Source of the DNA: Caulobacter sp.
Lineage (GTDB): Bacteria; Pseudomonadota; Alphaproteobacteria; Caulobacterales; Caulobacteraceae
Length of the DNA stretch: 64,000 nt
Assembly: GCA_030678995.1 (NCBI GenBank)
Contig: JAUXTQ010000040.1
Location: 1-64,000 of the forward strand
Direction: 5' to 3'
Part shown: in pieces, positions 38,795 through 47,294 of the stretch
Layout: each line of letters begins with the position of its first letter
Position numbering within the stretch: the first letter of the stretch is position 1
Notes under the pieces: model-generated
What the model saw: only the letters and a program-made list of their open reading frames with translations
The model's database searches: none
Told to the model about the DNA's origin: nothing
Made by a program: the position numbers and the translations under genes

Positions 38795-39970
38795 CTAAGG
38801 GGTGCTCAGCCCCGGCGCGGGCCGGCCCGCCGTACCCGCCCCGACGTCCACCGCAGCCCCCGCCGGCCGGCTGAACCGCGCCTTGATCCAGCGGTTGAGG
38901 CGCCTCTGGATCGGCTCGTCGACCAGCTCATGGAAGGCGGCGGCGGCGGCCACGGCAAAGGCGATCGAGCCCATCCAGATCAGCCACTGCATGCCCACGT
39001 CTGGCTGCAGGCGATCCAGCGCCGGCCGCACCACGTCGAACCAGACCGCGCCGGTGATGGTGTGGATCAGGAACAGGGTGAAGCTGATCTTGGCGCCCCA
39101 CTCGGCCCCGAACCATTTGCGCGCGCCGGTCCCCGAGCCGCAGCCGACGATCACGGCCATGGTGGCCATCACGCTCAACATGTCCGGGCCATTGAAATAG
39201 CCGACGACGCCGAAGGCGACGCAGCCGGCCAGGCCGATGATCCCGCCGGCGGATGGCGTGAGGCGAGCGGTCTCGACGAACCGCGCCAGGGCCACCCCGG
39301 CGACGAACAGCGGAATGGTGCGGAACAGGCCGTGGTTGAACGGCAGGTTGAACTGCTCCTGGCCCAGCAGCAGCAGGCTCAGGGCGTTGGCGCCCAGCAG
39401 GATGGTCCCGGCCAGAACCAGGGCCACGACCGGGCTCTCGATCCGTCGCGTTGCGCGCCACAGGGCCGGGAAGAAGATGTAGCACGCCATCAGGCCGGAA
39501 ATGGTCCAGCTGGGGATGTTCCAGGTGTCGCCGCCCCAGCCGACCGACTGCAACAGCAGCAGGTTGCCGGGGATGTCCGACCACTGGAAGCGCTGAGGAT
39601 TGTCCAGCGTGTGACCGATCGCGCCGGCGACCAGCACGGCCACGACCAGGCCCAGCAGGGTGATCACATGGGCCGGATAGACCCGCGCCAGGCGCTTGGT
39701 CATGAACTCGCCGTAGCCGACCCGGCCGCTGATGATCGAGGCGCCATAGGCCTTCACCAGCACGAAGCCGGACAGCAGCAGGAAGAAGTCGGTGGCCAGG
39801 TAGCCCCGGCCGAGGAAGGCGTGGACCTGGCCGAGCGCCACCGGCGCCTCGTCGGCGTAGTGAAAGACCAGCACGAACATCGCCGCCAGCAGTCGCAGGG
39901 CGTCCAGCGCGCCACCCCTGGGCGAAGCCGCCTTGCCGCCGGAGGCGGGCGATTGCGCGGTCTGGGTCAT
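38795..39970 (-). CDS. Acyltransferase 3 family membrane protein
   Basis: The 391-residue protein has about ten membrane segments and the acyltransferase-3 signature LDALRLLAAMFVLVFHYADE (Arg and His), followed by FFLLSGFVLVKAYG and FMTKRLARVYPAHV. SWTISGLMACYIFFPALW is the second conserved block. Unlike the gene at 17314 it lacks a periplasmic SGNH domain. It probably transfers acetyl or succinyl groups to an envelope glycan or lipid. ATG 39970 is used; an upstream in-frame extension to 40090 reads as a non-family tail. Confidence 0.88.
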   Translation of the reverse strand: MTQTAQSPASGGKAASPRGGALDALRLLAAMFVLVFHYADEAPVALGQVHAFLGRGYLATDFFLLLSGFVLVKAYGASIISGRVGYGEFMTKRLARVYPAHVITLLGLVVAVLVAGAIGHTLDNPQRFQWSDIPGNLLLLQSVGWGGDTWNIPSWTISGLMACYIFFPALWRATRRIESPVVALVLAGTILLGANALSLLLLGQEQFNLPFNHGLFRTIPLFVAGVALARFVETARLTPSAGGIIGLAGCVAFGVVGYFNGPDMLSVMATMAVIVGCGSGTGARKWFGAEWGAKISFTLFLIHTITGAVWFDVVRPALDRLQPDVGMQWLIWMGSIAFAVAAAAAFHELVDEPIQRRLNRWIKARFSRPAGAAVDVGAGTAGRPAPGLSTP

Positions 39971-40113
39971 GGTCGGTGTGCCCTTTTGGTCCGGGAGTCC
40001 GGCATTCAGACCGTCGACTGCCAGAGCCGTGCCGACGCGGGGGCGCTGCCGGCCCTTGCACGGTACGGCCCAGGGCTTATCTGTATCCAATCATGTTGCC
40101 GAAAGCCGTGACC

Positions 40114-40887
40114 ATGACCGACCGTCTGCCCGTTCTGTTCCTCGGCCACGGCTCGCCGATGAACGCCATCGAGGACAACGCGTGGCGGCGCGGCTGGGGG
40201 GAGGTCGCCACGCGGCTGCCCCGGCCGAAGGCGGTGCTGTGCGTTTCGGCCCACTGGGAGACGATGGGCGCGGCTGCCGTGTCCGCCTCACCCGCGCCGC
40301 CGACGATCCACGACTTCGGCGGCTTTCCGCAGGCGCTGTTCGACGTCCGCTACCCCGCGCCCGGCGATCCGGCCCTGGCGGCGCGGGTGGCCGAGTTGCT
40401 GGCGCCCGACGGGGTGGCGCAGCATCCGACCCGCGGCCTCGACCACGGCGCCTGGAGCGTGCTGCTGCCGATGTATCCGCACGCCGACGTGCCGGTGGTG
40501 CAGCTCAGCCTCGACCGGTCAAAGCCCAACGGCTGGCACTACGACGCCGGCCGCCGCCTGGCGGCCCTGCGCGACGAGGGCGTGCTGATCGTCGGCAGCG
40601 GCGACATCGTCCACAATCTGCGTGACGTCGACTGGCGAACCGGCGGCGCGCCCGACTGGGCGCCGCGCTTCAACGAGGCCGCCAAGGGGCTGATCGAGGC
40701 CGGCGACCATGCGCCGCTCGTCGACTGGGAAGGCCTGGGCCCCGACGCCGCCGCCTCGATCAACAGCGCCGAGCACTACCTGCCCCTGCTCTACGTCCTC
40801 GGCGCCGGCCATCCCGGCGAACCGGTGGGCTTCTTCAACGATGATGTCTTCGCGGGGATTTCGATGACTTCGATGGTGATCGGGTAA
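40114..40887 (+). CDS. Class III extradiol ring-cleavage dioxygenase (DODA/YgiD type)
   Basis: The 257-residue protein matches the 4,5-DOPA dioxygenase group. It has LPVLFLGHGSPMNAIEDNAW, the metal ligands His12 in LGHGSP and His in LCVSAHWET, the catalytic-region GLDHGAWSVLLPMYP, and VGSGDIVHNLRDVDW. Members open catechol rings with Fe(II) or Zn; the natural substrate in bacteria is often unknown. ATG 40114 gives the typical family N-terminus; ATG 40093 would add seven residues. It is divergent from the acyltransferase. Confidence 0.9.
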   Translation: MTDRLPVLFLGHGSPMNAIEDNAWRRGWGEVATRLPRPKAVLCVSAHWETMGAAAVSASPAPPTIHDFGGFPQALFDVRYPAPGDPALAARVAELLAPDGVAQHPTRGLDHGAWSVLLPMYPHADVPVVQLSLDRSKPNGWHYDAGRRLAALRDEGVLIVGSGDIVHNLRDVDWRTGGAPDWAPRFNEAAKGLIEAGDHAPLVDWEGLGPDAAASINSAEHYLPLLYVLGAGHPGEPVGFFNDDVFAGISMTSMVIG

Positions 40888-40899
40888 GTCCGCGAAGAT

Positions 40900-41023
40900 G
40901 CTCCCCCCTTGGGGGAGCTGTCCGCGAAGCGGACTGAGGGGGTCACCCGAGACCTGAACGGACCCCCTCCGTCCCTGCTTCGCCAAGGCTACGCAGGGCC
41001 ACCTCCCCCGAGGGGGGAGGATC
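40900..41023. repeat. Dispersed palindromic repeat (CTCCCCCCTTGGGGGAG type)
   Basis: It opens with the hairpin GCTCCCCCCTTGGGGGAGC, contains GGACCCCCTCCGTCCCTGC, and ends CCACCTCCCCCGAGGGGGGA. It lies between the convergent dioxygenase and DJ-1 genes, adjoining both. The right end resembles the element at 166-223. Confidence 0.7.
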
Positions 41024-41707
41024 CTAGACCTGCGCCGCCGCCTGCTCCGCGGCCGCCTGCCGCATCGGCATGGCCCGTTCGTTGAACGCCTTGATCACCG
41101 CCAGGACGTGCGGCGGCGCGGTCTCCGGCCGGCCGGCATTGAACGGGGGCGTCGGGGCGTACTCGAGGGCCAGCTGCAGGCCCTGGGCGAAGTCGTCGCC
41201 GGCGATCTCGGCGGCCAGGGTCAGGGCGAAGTCGATGCCGGCCGTGACCCCGCCGCCGGTGAAGTAGCGGCCGTCACGGACCACCCGCGCCGGATCGGGG
41301 ATCGCCCCGAACAGGGCCAGCTGGTCGCGCCAGGCCCAGTGGCAGGCGGCCCGCCTGCCCTTCAGCAGCCCCGCCGCCGCCAGGATCAGCGACCCCGTGC
41401 AGACCGAGGTGACGTATTTGGCGTCCTTCGCCAGTCTCTGGATATGGCCGATGAACACCGGATCCAGCATCGCCTCGGCCGTTCCGAAGCCGCCGGGAAT
41501 ACACAGCAGGTCGCAGCCCTCGATGTCGCGATAGGCCGTCAGCCCGGCGAAGGTCAGGCCGTCAGCCTCCATCTGCCCGCCCTCGAGGCAGGCCACCGTC
41601 ACCTGCGCGCCGGGCAGGCGGGACAGGAACTGATGCGGCCCGGTGAAGTCGAGGTGGGTGACTCCGGGATAGAGGGCGAAGACAATGCGTAGGGGCTGGG
41701 CGGACAT
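41024..41707 (-). CDS. DJ-1/PfpI family protein, isonitrile hydratase-like
   Basis: The 227-residue protein has the class I amidotransferase-like fold of DJ-1/PfpI: IVFALYPGVTHLDFTGPHQF, CDLLCIPGGFGTAEAML, and the nucleophile elbow SVCTGSLILAAAGLLKGR with the active Cys, then ACHWAWRDQLALFG. The CTGS elbow and following ATxHW-like block resemble isonitrile hydratase (InhA of Pseudomonas). It may hydrate isocyanides or deglycate; function is unproven. It is divergent from a GlxA-type regulator with the same kind of domain. Confidence 0.87.
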   Translation of the reverse strand: MSAQPLRIVFALYPGVTHLDFTGPHQFLSRLPGAQVTVACLEGGQMEADGLTFAGLTAYRDIEGCDLLCIPGGFGTAEAMLDPVFIGHIQRLAKDAKYVTSVCTGSLILAAAGLLKGRRAACHWAWRDQLALFGAIPDPARVVRDGRYFTGGGVTAGIDFALTLAAEIAGDDFAQGLQLALEYAPTPPFNAGRPETAPPHVLAVIKAFNERAMPMRQAAAEQAAAQV

Positions 41708-41784
41708 GGTTGGCTCCGGTTGACGAGGGCACCATGCCGGGACTAGCGTCTGGCGGAAATGACAATGTTCCCTCGATTTCCGCC

Positions 41785-42723
41785 ATGCGCACGATAGGCG
41801 TCCTCGTCTTCCCCGATTTCCAGCTGCTCGACGCGGCCGGGCCGATCAGCGCGTTCGAGATCGCCGGGCGTTATGTGCCGGGGGCTTACGACATCCGCCT
41901 GATCTCGCGGAACGGCGGGCCGGTGGCCAGCTCCTCGGGCGTGACGCTGCAGTCGGCGCCCTTCACTGAGGCGGGACAGCTGGACACCCTGCTGGTGTCC
42001 GGCGGCGAGGGCACACGCGGGCCGTCGATCTGCGAGACCACCCTGGCTTTCGTCCAGTCCGCGGCGAAGACCGCCCGCCGCACCACCAGCGTCTGCTCCG
42101 GCGCCTATGTGCTGGCGGAGGCGGGCCTGCTGGACGGCCGGCGGGCGACGACCCACTGGAACCGCACCGCTGACTTCGCCCGCCGCTATCCGAAGGTGAA
42201 GCTGGAGCCGGACCGCATCTATGTTCGCGACGGCGCGGTCTGGACCAGCGCCGGGATCACGGCGGGCATCGACCTGGCCCTGGCCCTGATCGCCGAGGAC
42301 CTGGGCGAGGATGTCGCCCGCAAGACCGCCCAGCAGCTGGTGGTCTATCACCGCCGGCCCGGCGGCCAGTCGCAGTTCTCGGCCCTGCTGGAGATGGAGG
42401 CGCGCGGCCGGTTCGACGGCCTGCTGGCCTGGGCGCGGGAGAACCTGCGCAATCCCCTGACCGTCGACGAACTGGCCGGCCGGGCGGGCATGAGCGAGCG
42501 CAACTTCGCCCGCGCCTTCGCCGCCGAGACCGGGTTCACCCCGGCCAAGGCCATCGAACGCCTGCGGGTCGAGGCCGCGCGGGCGCTGCTGGACTCCCAA
42601 CCGCTGCAGGTCGAGGACGTCGCCCTGGAGACCGGCTTCGGCGACCAGGAACGCATGCGCCGGGCGTTCATCCGCGCCTTCGGCCAGCCGCCGCAAGCGT
42701 TGCGAAGGGCGCGGGCGGCTTAG
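41785..42723 (+). CDS. GlxA-family transcriptional regulator (DJ-1/PfpI domain plus AraC HTH)
   Basis: The 312-residue protein has an N-terminal DJ-1/PfpI ligand domain (about 1-165, IGVLVFPDFQLLDAAGPISA and SVCSGAYVLAEAGLLDGR) and a C-terminal AraC double helix-turn-helix (about 215-310). The HTH part has LTVDELAGRAGMSERNFARA, TGFTPAKAIERLRVEAAR and VALETGFGDQERMRRAFIRA. ATG 41785 matches the family start. It likely controls the divergent DJ-1 gene at 41024 from the 77-base shared gap, which is inferred from arrangement. Confidence 0.92.
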   Translation: MRTIGVLVFPDFQLLDAAGPISAFEIAGRYVPGAYDIRLISRNGGPVASSSGVTLQSAPFTEAGQLDTLLVSGGEGTRGPSICETTLAFVQSAAKTARRTTSVCSGAYVLAEAGLLDGRRATTHWNRTADFARRYPKVKLEPDRIYVRDGAVWTSAGITAGIDLALALIAEDLGEDVARKTAQQLVVYHRRPGGQSQFSALLEMEARGRFDGLLAWARENLRNPLTVDELAGRAGMSERNFARAFAAETGFTPAKAIERLRVEAARALLDSQPLQVEDVALETGFGDQERMRRAFIRAFGQPPQALRRARAA

Positions 42724-42728
42724 AGACC

Positions 42729-42756
42729 GGGGACATGCACTTCAGTGCGTGTCCCC
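42729..42756. repeat. GGGGACATGCAC palindrome
   Basis: A 28-bp near-perfect palindrome with the arms GGGGACATGCACT and GTGCGTGTCCCC, six bases after the GlxA regulator stop. It is followed by TTTGGCTTCGAAGC. The same element is found at 53268 and twice at 62019-62091. Confidence 0.75.
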
Positions 42757-42808
42757 TTTGGCTTCGAAGCGGCCGCCGTAAGTGTCCGTTGAAAGTGAAG
42801 AGCGGACC

Positions 42809-43084
42809 TTAGCCGGTCCCGAGATAGATTTCTGTGCCCACCGGAACATCTGATTTCGCTACTCCCCTGAGCAGGCAAGCGTATCGGTATTCCTTAGGGG
42901 GCGGGGTCTGAAAGACGCGCTCCAACGTCAGCTCGGCGCGCAGTTGTTCCCCATTGGGCAGCTTGAGCCGCACGGCGAACTGGCGCGGACCGTCGTATTC
43001 GGATTCCAGCGGCCCCGGCACGACTACCAAGCCGCGACCAGTTATGGCGAAAGTGTCGGCAACGGTCAGAAAGGGCGTGTCCAT
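42809..43084 (-). CDS. Stand-alone EF-Tu domain-2-like protein
   Basis: The 91-residue protein looks like the second (beta-barrel) domain of elongation factor Tu without its GTPase domain. TPFLTVADTFAITGRGLVVV (residues 3-22) matches the EF-Tu block PFLLPIEDVFSISGRGTVV. YACLLRGVAKSDVPVGTEI (68-86) matches VGVLLRGIKREEIERGQVL. The central part is shorter and different (LPNGEQLRAELTLERVF). It is cytosolic with unknown function. It is next to a SUKH-type gene on the same strand, though a 269-base gap separates them. Protein-level similarity is judged from remembered EF-Tu sequence. Confidence 0.75.
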   Translation of the reverse strand: MDTPFLTVADTFAITGRGLVVVPGPLESEYDGPRQFAVRLKLPNGEQLRAELTLERVFQTPPPKEYRYACLLRGVAKSDVPVGTEIYLGTG

Positions 43085-43193
43085 TCTTCAACCGTAATCG
43101 TTCGGCGCGGATGTCCGCAACGGGTCGAAACCGCCCGAGCATGCTCGGCCCCAACCGGCCCTTGATCTCATGGCGAGAGGATCGCCAGTCTCT

Positions 43194-43260
43194 CCAGCCT
43201 GCTCAAGGGCGCTTCGCGTCGCGGAGCGATGGGCCGAAGGCCCACCCTTGACCAGGCTGG
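43194..43260. repeat. Inverted repeat in the gap between the EF-Tu-like and SUKH genes
   Basis: The arms CCAGCCTGCTCAAGGG and CCCTTGACCAGGCTGG enclose CGCTTCGCGTCGCGGAGCG and GGGCCGAAGGCCC hairpins. It resembles the element at 38664-38741. I see no supportable gene in 43085-43353. Confidence 0.6.
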
Positions 43261-43353
43261 ATAGACCGGCACGCTGGCTTGCAAGAGATCGACGGCGAGG
43301 TGTCGATGAGGGCGGCCGACGGTCCTCATGGCCGAAGCGTCGATTGGGGGTCG

Positions 43354-43899
43354 TTAGCGGACAGCTGCCGCCCAGCTTCCGATTTCCTCGGCCCAAAGTG
43401 CTCCGGGCTCAAGCGCCCGAGGGTCCGCGCCGCTCAGAAACGATCGGAAGGTGTCTGCGAGGGCTGCCGGAACAAGTCCATCCAAGTAAGCATCCGGCCC
43501 AACCTGTCCCTGTGTCTCGCCAACAAGCGTTCGCATCCTGAGGGCCGCTTCGGCGAAGGTTTCCACATCACGGTTGATGTAAGATTCGAGAAACCCCGCA
43601 CCATGGTTCAGGGAGACCAGCGTGCCATCCCTGTGAACCGCAATCGGGTCGCCTGATCCGTTTGCGCCGACCACGACGAGGTCGGGCCTGTTCATAGCCA
43701 AGCGGATGGGATCCGACGCGTGCCCTCGGGATTTCGCGTCGAACGACAGGAACGGAGCGGCGTCCTCGGGCAGGCCGGCCAGCACGAGGAACTCTCTAGT
43801 GGATTTCGGGATCGCCGCGTCGGACAGCTCGTCAAAAGGGACCGGGCACAATCGAGTCCCGTCAGCTTCCCAAAGCCGTTTGAAATCGACTGGTGTCAT
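43354..43899 (-). CDS. SMI1/KNR4 (SUKH) family protein, possible immunity protein
   Basis: The 181-residue protein has the SUKH pattern: an N-terminal helix DFKRLWEADGTRLCPVPFDE, IPKSTREFLVLAGLPEDAAP, then the core LVVVGANGSGDPIAVHRDGT with LVSLNHGAGFLESYINRDVE. SUKH proteins are commonly immunity proteins against polymorphic toxins, but stand-alone housekeeping versions exist. No toxin gene is visible beside it. It sits between the EF-Tu-like gene and the ABC-2 permease, all on the minus strand. Confidence 0.75.
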   Translation of the reverse strand: MTPVDFKRLWEADGTRLCPVPFDELSDAAIPKSTREFLVLAGLPEDAAPFLSFDAKSRGHASDPIRLAMNRPDLVVVGANGSGDPIAVHRDGTLVSLNHGAGFLESYINRDVETFAEAALRMRTLVGETQGQVGPDAYLDGLVPAALADTFRSFLSGADPRALEPGALWAEEIGSWAAAVR

Positions 43900-43942
43900 G
43901 GCTGCTTAGCCCCCAGAAGCCCGAGCGCCACTCTCGCCGCCC

Positions 43943-44764
43943 TCAAGTCTTCAGCCGCCACCCGGTCACGAACACCCGCCAGGACCACAGGAACAGCGCC
44001 GCCACCAGGCCCGCGGTGACCAGCACGCCGGCCGTCAGGTTGCCTTCGGCCGATCCGATGAAGCCGTAGCGGAAGCCGTCGATCAGGTAGAAGAACGGGT
44101 TGTAGTGGCTGGCCGTGCGGAACGGCTCGGGCAGTTTGTCGACCAGGTAGAAGGTCCCCGACAGGAAGGTCATCGGCATGATCAGGAAGTTGGTGATCGC
44201 CGCCAGGTGGTCGAACTTCTCCGACCAGAGGCCGGTGGCGATGCCGACCAGGCCCATCAGCAGCGAGGCGGCGACGGCGAAGTAGATCACTGCCCAGGGA
44301 TGGGCGACCTGCAACCCGTTGAACGGCAGCAGCGAGATGGTCACGGCGGTCACCGCGCCGACCACCACCCCCCGTGTCGCCGCGCCCAGCGAGAAGGCCA
44401 GCACCTGTTCCAGAGCCGACAGGGGCGGGGTGAGGAAGTCCGGCGTCAGCCCCATCATCTTGGCCTGCAGCAGGCTGGAGGAGGAGTTGGCGAAGGCATT
44501 GTTGATGATCGCCATCATGATCAGGCCCGGCGCGATGAACTCGGCGAAGGGCGTGCCGTGAACCGGCGGCGAGGCGCCGCGCACGGCCACCACGAAGACC
44601 ATCATATAGAGCAGGGTCGTCACCACGGGCGCGGCGACGGTCTGCATGCCCACCTTCCAGAAGCGGCGGACCTCCTTGAGGTAGAGGGTGGTGAAGCCCG
44701 TCCAGTTGAAGCCGGCATAGTCGCGCGGCTGCGGCGGAAGGACGCTCTCGGCCATGTCTTTCAT
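43943..44764 (-). CDS. ABC-2 type transporter permease
   Basis: The 273-residue protein has about six membrane segments and the ABC-2 permease pattern: FTTLYLKEVRRFWKVGMQTV, APVVTTLLYMMVFVVAVRGA, FIAPGLIMMAIINNAFANSS, FLIMPMTFLSGTFYLVDKLP and NPFFYLIDGFRYGFIG. It resembles NodJ/YadH-type exporters of lipids or polysaccharides. Its ATPase partner is not adjacent: upstream is gcrA on the other strand and downstream the SUKH gene. It may start at ATG 44755 (MAESV) instead of 44764. Confidence 0.9.
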   Translation of the reverse strand: MKDMAESVLPPQPRDYAGFNWTGFTTLYLKEVRRFWKVGMQTVAAPVVTTLLYMMVFVVAVRGASPPVHGTPFAEFIAPGLIMMAIINNAFANSSSSLLQAKMMGLTPDFLTPPLSALEQVLAFSLGAATRGVVVGAVTAVTISLLPFNGLQVAHPWAVIYFAVAASLLMGLVGIATGLWSEKFDHLAAITNFLIMPMTFLSGTFYLVDKLPEPFRTASHYNPFFYLIDGFRYGFIGSAEGNLTAGVLVTAGLVAALFLWSWRVFVTGWRLKT

Positions 44765-44811
44765 GGGGCTCTAGGTGCGCTTGGGCAGGGCAAAGCGCAA
44801 GACGCCCGGGC

Positions 44812-44980
44812 GCTCTTCTCCCTTCCTCCTCGATGGAGGAAGGGCCGGGGATGGTGGTGTGGCCGGGGTCTTCCGGACCTTGCGTTGATTGGCGCCGGCG
44901 CCTTGCCGTGCCCTTCGCCCGACATCGGCGGCCACACCACCACCCAACCCTCCTCCATCGAGGAGGAGGGCTCTTCGTGG
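44812..44980. repeat. Long dispersed palindromic repeat in the gcrA upstream gap
   Basis: Bases 44765-45196 hold no gene. The first part is an extended palindrome: CTTCCTCCTCGATGGAGGAA and GGGATGGTGGTGTGGCCGGG on the left are matched by GGCGGCCACACCACCACCCA and CCTCCTCCATCGAGGAGGAG on the right. The remainder (44981-45196) is the gcrA control region. Confidence 0.7.
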
Positions 44981-45046
44981 GCGGCCTCGACCCTGTGCGA
45001 TGGCCGCGACGTCACGCGGAGACCATCGAATTCAACATCTAGTTCC

Positions 45047-45093
45047 TGTGGACAGCCTGATGGCGCCTATTGTGCCGGTTAACAGAAGGTTTA
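45047..45093 (+). promoter_or_regulatory. gcrA control region with CtrA-like box and weak DnaA-like box
   Basis: Bases 45079-45093 read TTAA-N7-TTTA (N7 = CAGAAGG), one base away from the CtrA consensus TTAA-N7-TTAA. Bases 45047-45055 read TGTGGACAG, a weak match to a reversed DnaA box. In Caulobacter, CtrA represses and DnaA activates gcrA, so both sites fit the established circuit. They lie 104-150 bases before the ATG. Confidence 0.5.
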
Positions 45094-45196
45094 CGATATG
45101 TAGTAGGCGGAGCGTCAGATCGGCGCTCGGGACACCATATGTAGGACTGGCAGCGCGGGGGCGTCGCCGCTCCACAGTAGCAAAAAGGGTTGGATC

Positions 45197-45706
45197 ATGG
45201 GCTGGACCGACGATCGGGTAGCGACCTTGAAGAAGCTCTGGCTCGACGGCCTTTCGGCCAGCCAGATCGCCAAGCAACTCGGCGGGGTCACCCGCAACGC
45301 GGTGATCGGCAAGGTGCACCGCCTGGGCCTGTCGGGCCGGGCCGCGCCGTCGCAGCCGGCCCGTCCGGTGTTCAAGGCGCCCCGCCCCGCCCGTCCGGTG
45401 ACGGCGGCTCCGGCCGCGCCGCGCCGCATGGTCAGCGAACCCATCGCCCACAGCGCGCCGATGCCGCAGCCGGTGCACCGCATCGAGGAACCCGGCAGCG
45501 CCACCGTGCTGACCCTGGGCGCCCATATGTGCAAATGGCCGATCGGCGATCCGTCCAGCGACGGCTTCACCTTCTGCGGCCGCCGCGCCGGGGACGTCGG
45601 CCCCTACTGCCGCGAACACGCCCAGGTGGCCTACCAGCAGCCCCAGACCGGCAAGAAGAAGACCGGCCCGACGGAACTGGCCCGTTCGCTGCGGCGGTAC
45701 ATCTAG
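45197..45706 (+). CDS. gcrA: GcrA cell-cycle regulator
   Basis: The 169-residue protein matches GcrA across its length. The N-terminal helix-turn-helix begins GWTDDRVATLKKLWLDGLSA and runs through SQIAKQLGGVTRNAVIGKVH with RLGLSGRA. The middle is a Pro/Ala-rich linker, and the C-terminal domain has CKWPIGDPSSDGFTFCGRRA followed by YCREHAQVAYQ, a Cys/His cluster. GcrA binds the RNA polymerase sigma-70 region 2 and CcrM-methylated GANTC promoters to drive S-phase genes. A ribosome binding site AAAAAGGG precedes the ATG. Its presence supports Caulobacterales placement. Confidence 0.95.
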   Translation: MGWTDDRVATLKKLWLDGLSASQIAKQLGGVTRNAVIGKVHRLGLSGRAAPSQPARPVFKAPRPARPVTAAPAAPRRMVSEPIAHSAPMPQPVHRIEEPGSATVLTLGAHMCKWPIGDPSSDGFTFCGRRAGDVGPYCREHAQVAYQQPQTGKKKTGPTELARSLRRYI

Positions 45707-45717
45707 GCAGCTTTTCA

Positions 45718-45814
45718 ACTGTCATCCCGGACGGCCTGCAAGGCCGATCCGGGACCCAGTCTTGAAACACCTCTCTGGGTCCCGGCTCTCCGCTACGCTT
45801 CGGCCGGGATGACA
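45718..45814. repeat. Dispersed palindromic repeat, second copy of the 22055 family
   Basis: It starts CTGTCATCCCGGAC, contains GGGACCCAG...CTGGGTCCCGG, and ends CGGCCGGGATGACAG. It lies between gcrA and xseA. Confidence 0.8.
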
Positions 45815-45828
45815 GTTATGGATAGGGC

Positions 45829-47268
45829 ATGACGGACGAGTCGCCCTCCAACGCCCAAGCCTACTCGGTCTCGGAACTGGCCTTCGCGCTCAAGCGGACG
45901 CTGGAGGAGGCCTATGGCTTCGTGCGGCTGCGCGGGGAGCTGAGCAAGGTCACCCACCACGCCAGCGGCCACGTTTATCTGACGCTGAAGGACGACAAGG
46001 CCGCCCTCGACGGTGTCGTCTGGAAGGGCAGCGTGCGCGGCCTGTCGGTGCGGCCCGAGCAGGGGCTGGAGGTGATCGTCACCGGGCGGATCACCACCTT
46101 CCCGGCCGGCTCGCGCTACCAGATCGTCATCGAGAGCATGGAGGCCGCCGGGGTCGGCGCCCTGCTGGCCCAGCTGGAGCGGCTTAAAGGCAAGCTGGCG
46201 GCGGAGGGGCTGTTCGAGGCCTCGCGCAAGCAGCGCCTGCCCTCGATGCCCGCGGTGGTCGGGGTGGTCACCAGCCCGACCGGGGCGGTGATCCGCGACA
46301 TCCTGCACCGCATCCGCGACCGCTGGCCCTGCCGCGTCGTCGTCTGGCCGGTGGTGGTCCAGGGCGATGCCGCCGCCGGACAGGTGGCCGCCGCCGTGCG
46401 CGGCTTCAACGCCATGACTCCGGACGGGCCGGTCCCAAGGCCGGACATTATTATCGTCGCCCGGGGCGGCGGGTCGGTGGAGGACCTGTGGGCCTTCAAC
46501 GACGAGGCCCTGGCCCGCACCGTGGCCGAAAGCACGATCCCGCTGATCTCCGCCGTCGGGCACGAGACCGACACCACCCTGATCGACTTCGTCTCCGACC
46601 GCCGCGCGCCGACGCCGACCGCGGCGGCGGAGATGGCCACGCCGGTGCTGTCGGAGCTGAAGGCCCTGACCGCCGACTATGACCGGCGCCTGGCCACCGC
46701 CGGGGGGCGGCTGATCGAGGAACGCCGGAGCCGCCTGACCAGCGCGTCTCGCGGCCTGCCCCGTCCGGCCGACATCCTGGCCATGGCCGGCCAGCGGCTC
46801 GACTATGCCGCCAGCCACCTGACCATGGGCCTGCGGCGCAACGTCGACCTGCACGCGCGGCGGCTGGCCGGGGCCGCCTCGCCCCTGCGGCCGGCGATGC
46901 TGAACAATCGGGTGGCGCAGTTCGGCGAGCGGCTGAACGCGGTCAATCTGCGCTTCAACGGGGCCATCGGACGGCGGTTCGACGCCGATAGCGCCCGGCT
47001 CACCGCCCTCGACAAGCTGCGCCTGACCCTCAATCCCAAACGCCCGCCCCGCCCCGGCTTCGTGCTGGTCACCCGCGCCGACGGATCGCTGGCCCGGAAG
47101 GGCGCCGATCTGGCCGCCGGCGAGGCGATCAACCTGATGTTCGAGGACACGACCCGCCAAGCGGTGATCGACGGCGGCGACGAGCCTCGCCCGACGCCCC
47201 CGCCGGCTTCCAAACCCGTTGCGAGAAAGCCAGCCGCGCCGCCCGCCGGTCAGGGCGACCTGTTCTAG
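45829..47268 (+). CDS. xseA: Exodeoxyribonuclease VII large subunit
   Basis: The 479-residue XseA is the catalytic subunit of ExoVII, which degrades single-stranded DNA in both directions. The N-terminal OB domain has [40 protein letters not shown] and [16 protein letters not shown]. The catalytic domain has [40 protein letters not shown] and [20 protein letters not shown] with [10 protein letters not shown] coiled-coil helical region follows. The last 30 residues are Pro/Lys-rich and end GDLF. The small subunit XseB is not in the window. Confidence 0.96.
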   Translation: MTDESPSNAQAYSVSELAFALKRTLEEAYGFVRLRGELSKVTHHASGHVYLTLKDDKAALDGVVWKGSVRGLSVRPEQGLEVIVTGRITTFPAGSRYQIVIESMEAAGVGALLAQLERLKGKLAAEGLFEASRKQRLPSMPAVVGVVTSPTGAVIRDILHRIRDRWPCRVVVWPVVVQGDAAAGQVAAAVRGFNAMTPDGPVPRPDIIIVARGGGSVEDLWAFNDEALARTVAESTIPLISAVGHETDTTLIDFVSDRRAPTPTAAAEMATPVLSELKALTADYDRRLATAGGRLIEERRSRLTSASRGLPRPADILAMAGQRLDYAASHLTMGLRRNVDLHARRLAGAASPLRPAMLNNRVAQFGERLNAVNLRFNGAIGRRFDADSARLTALDKLRLTLNPKRPPRPGFVLVTRADGSLARKGADLAAGEAINLMFEDTTRQAVIDGGDEPRPTPPPASKPVARKPAAPPAGQGDLF

Positions 47269-47294
47269 CGCTGATCGAGATTCATTCCCATTTT

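Noticed and set aside
39976-40113. N-terminal extension of the extradiol dioxygenase to 39976
   Set aside because: The added residues do not match the family, and the region is the divergent promoter for the acyltransferase gene.
43088-43396. Possible small gene in the gap between the EF-Tu-like and SUKH genes
   Set aside because: The open frames there are basic, low-complexity, overlap an inverted repeat and have no credible ribosome binding site.
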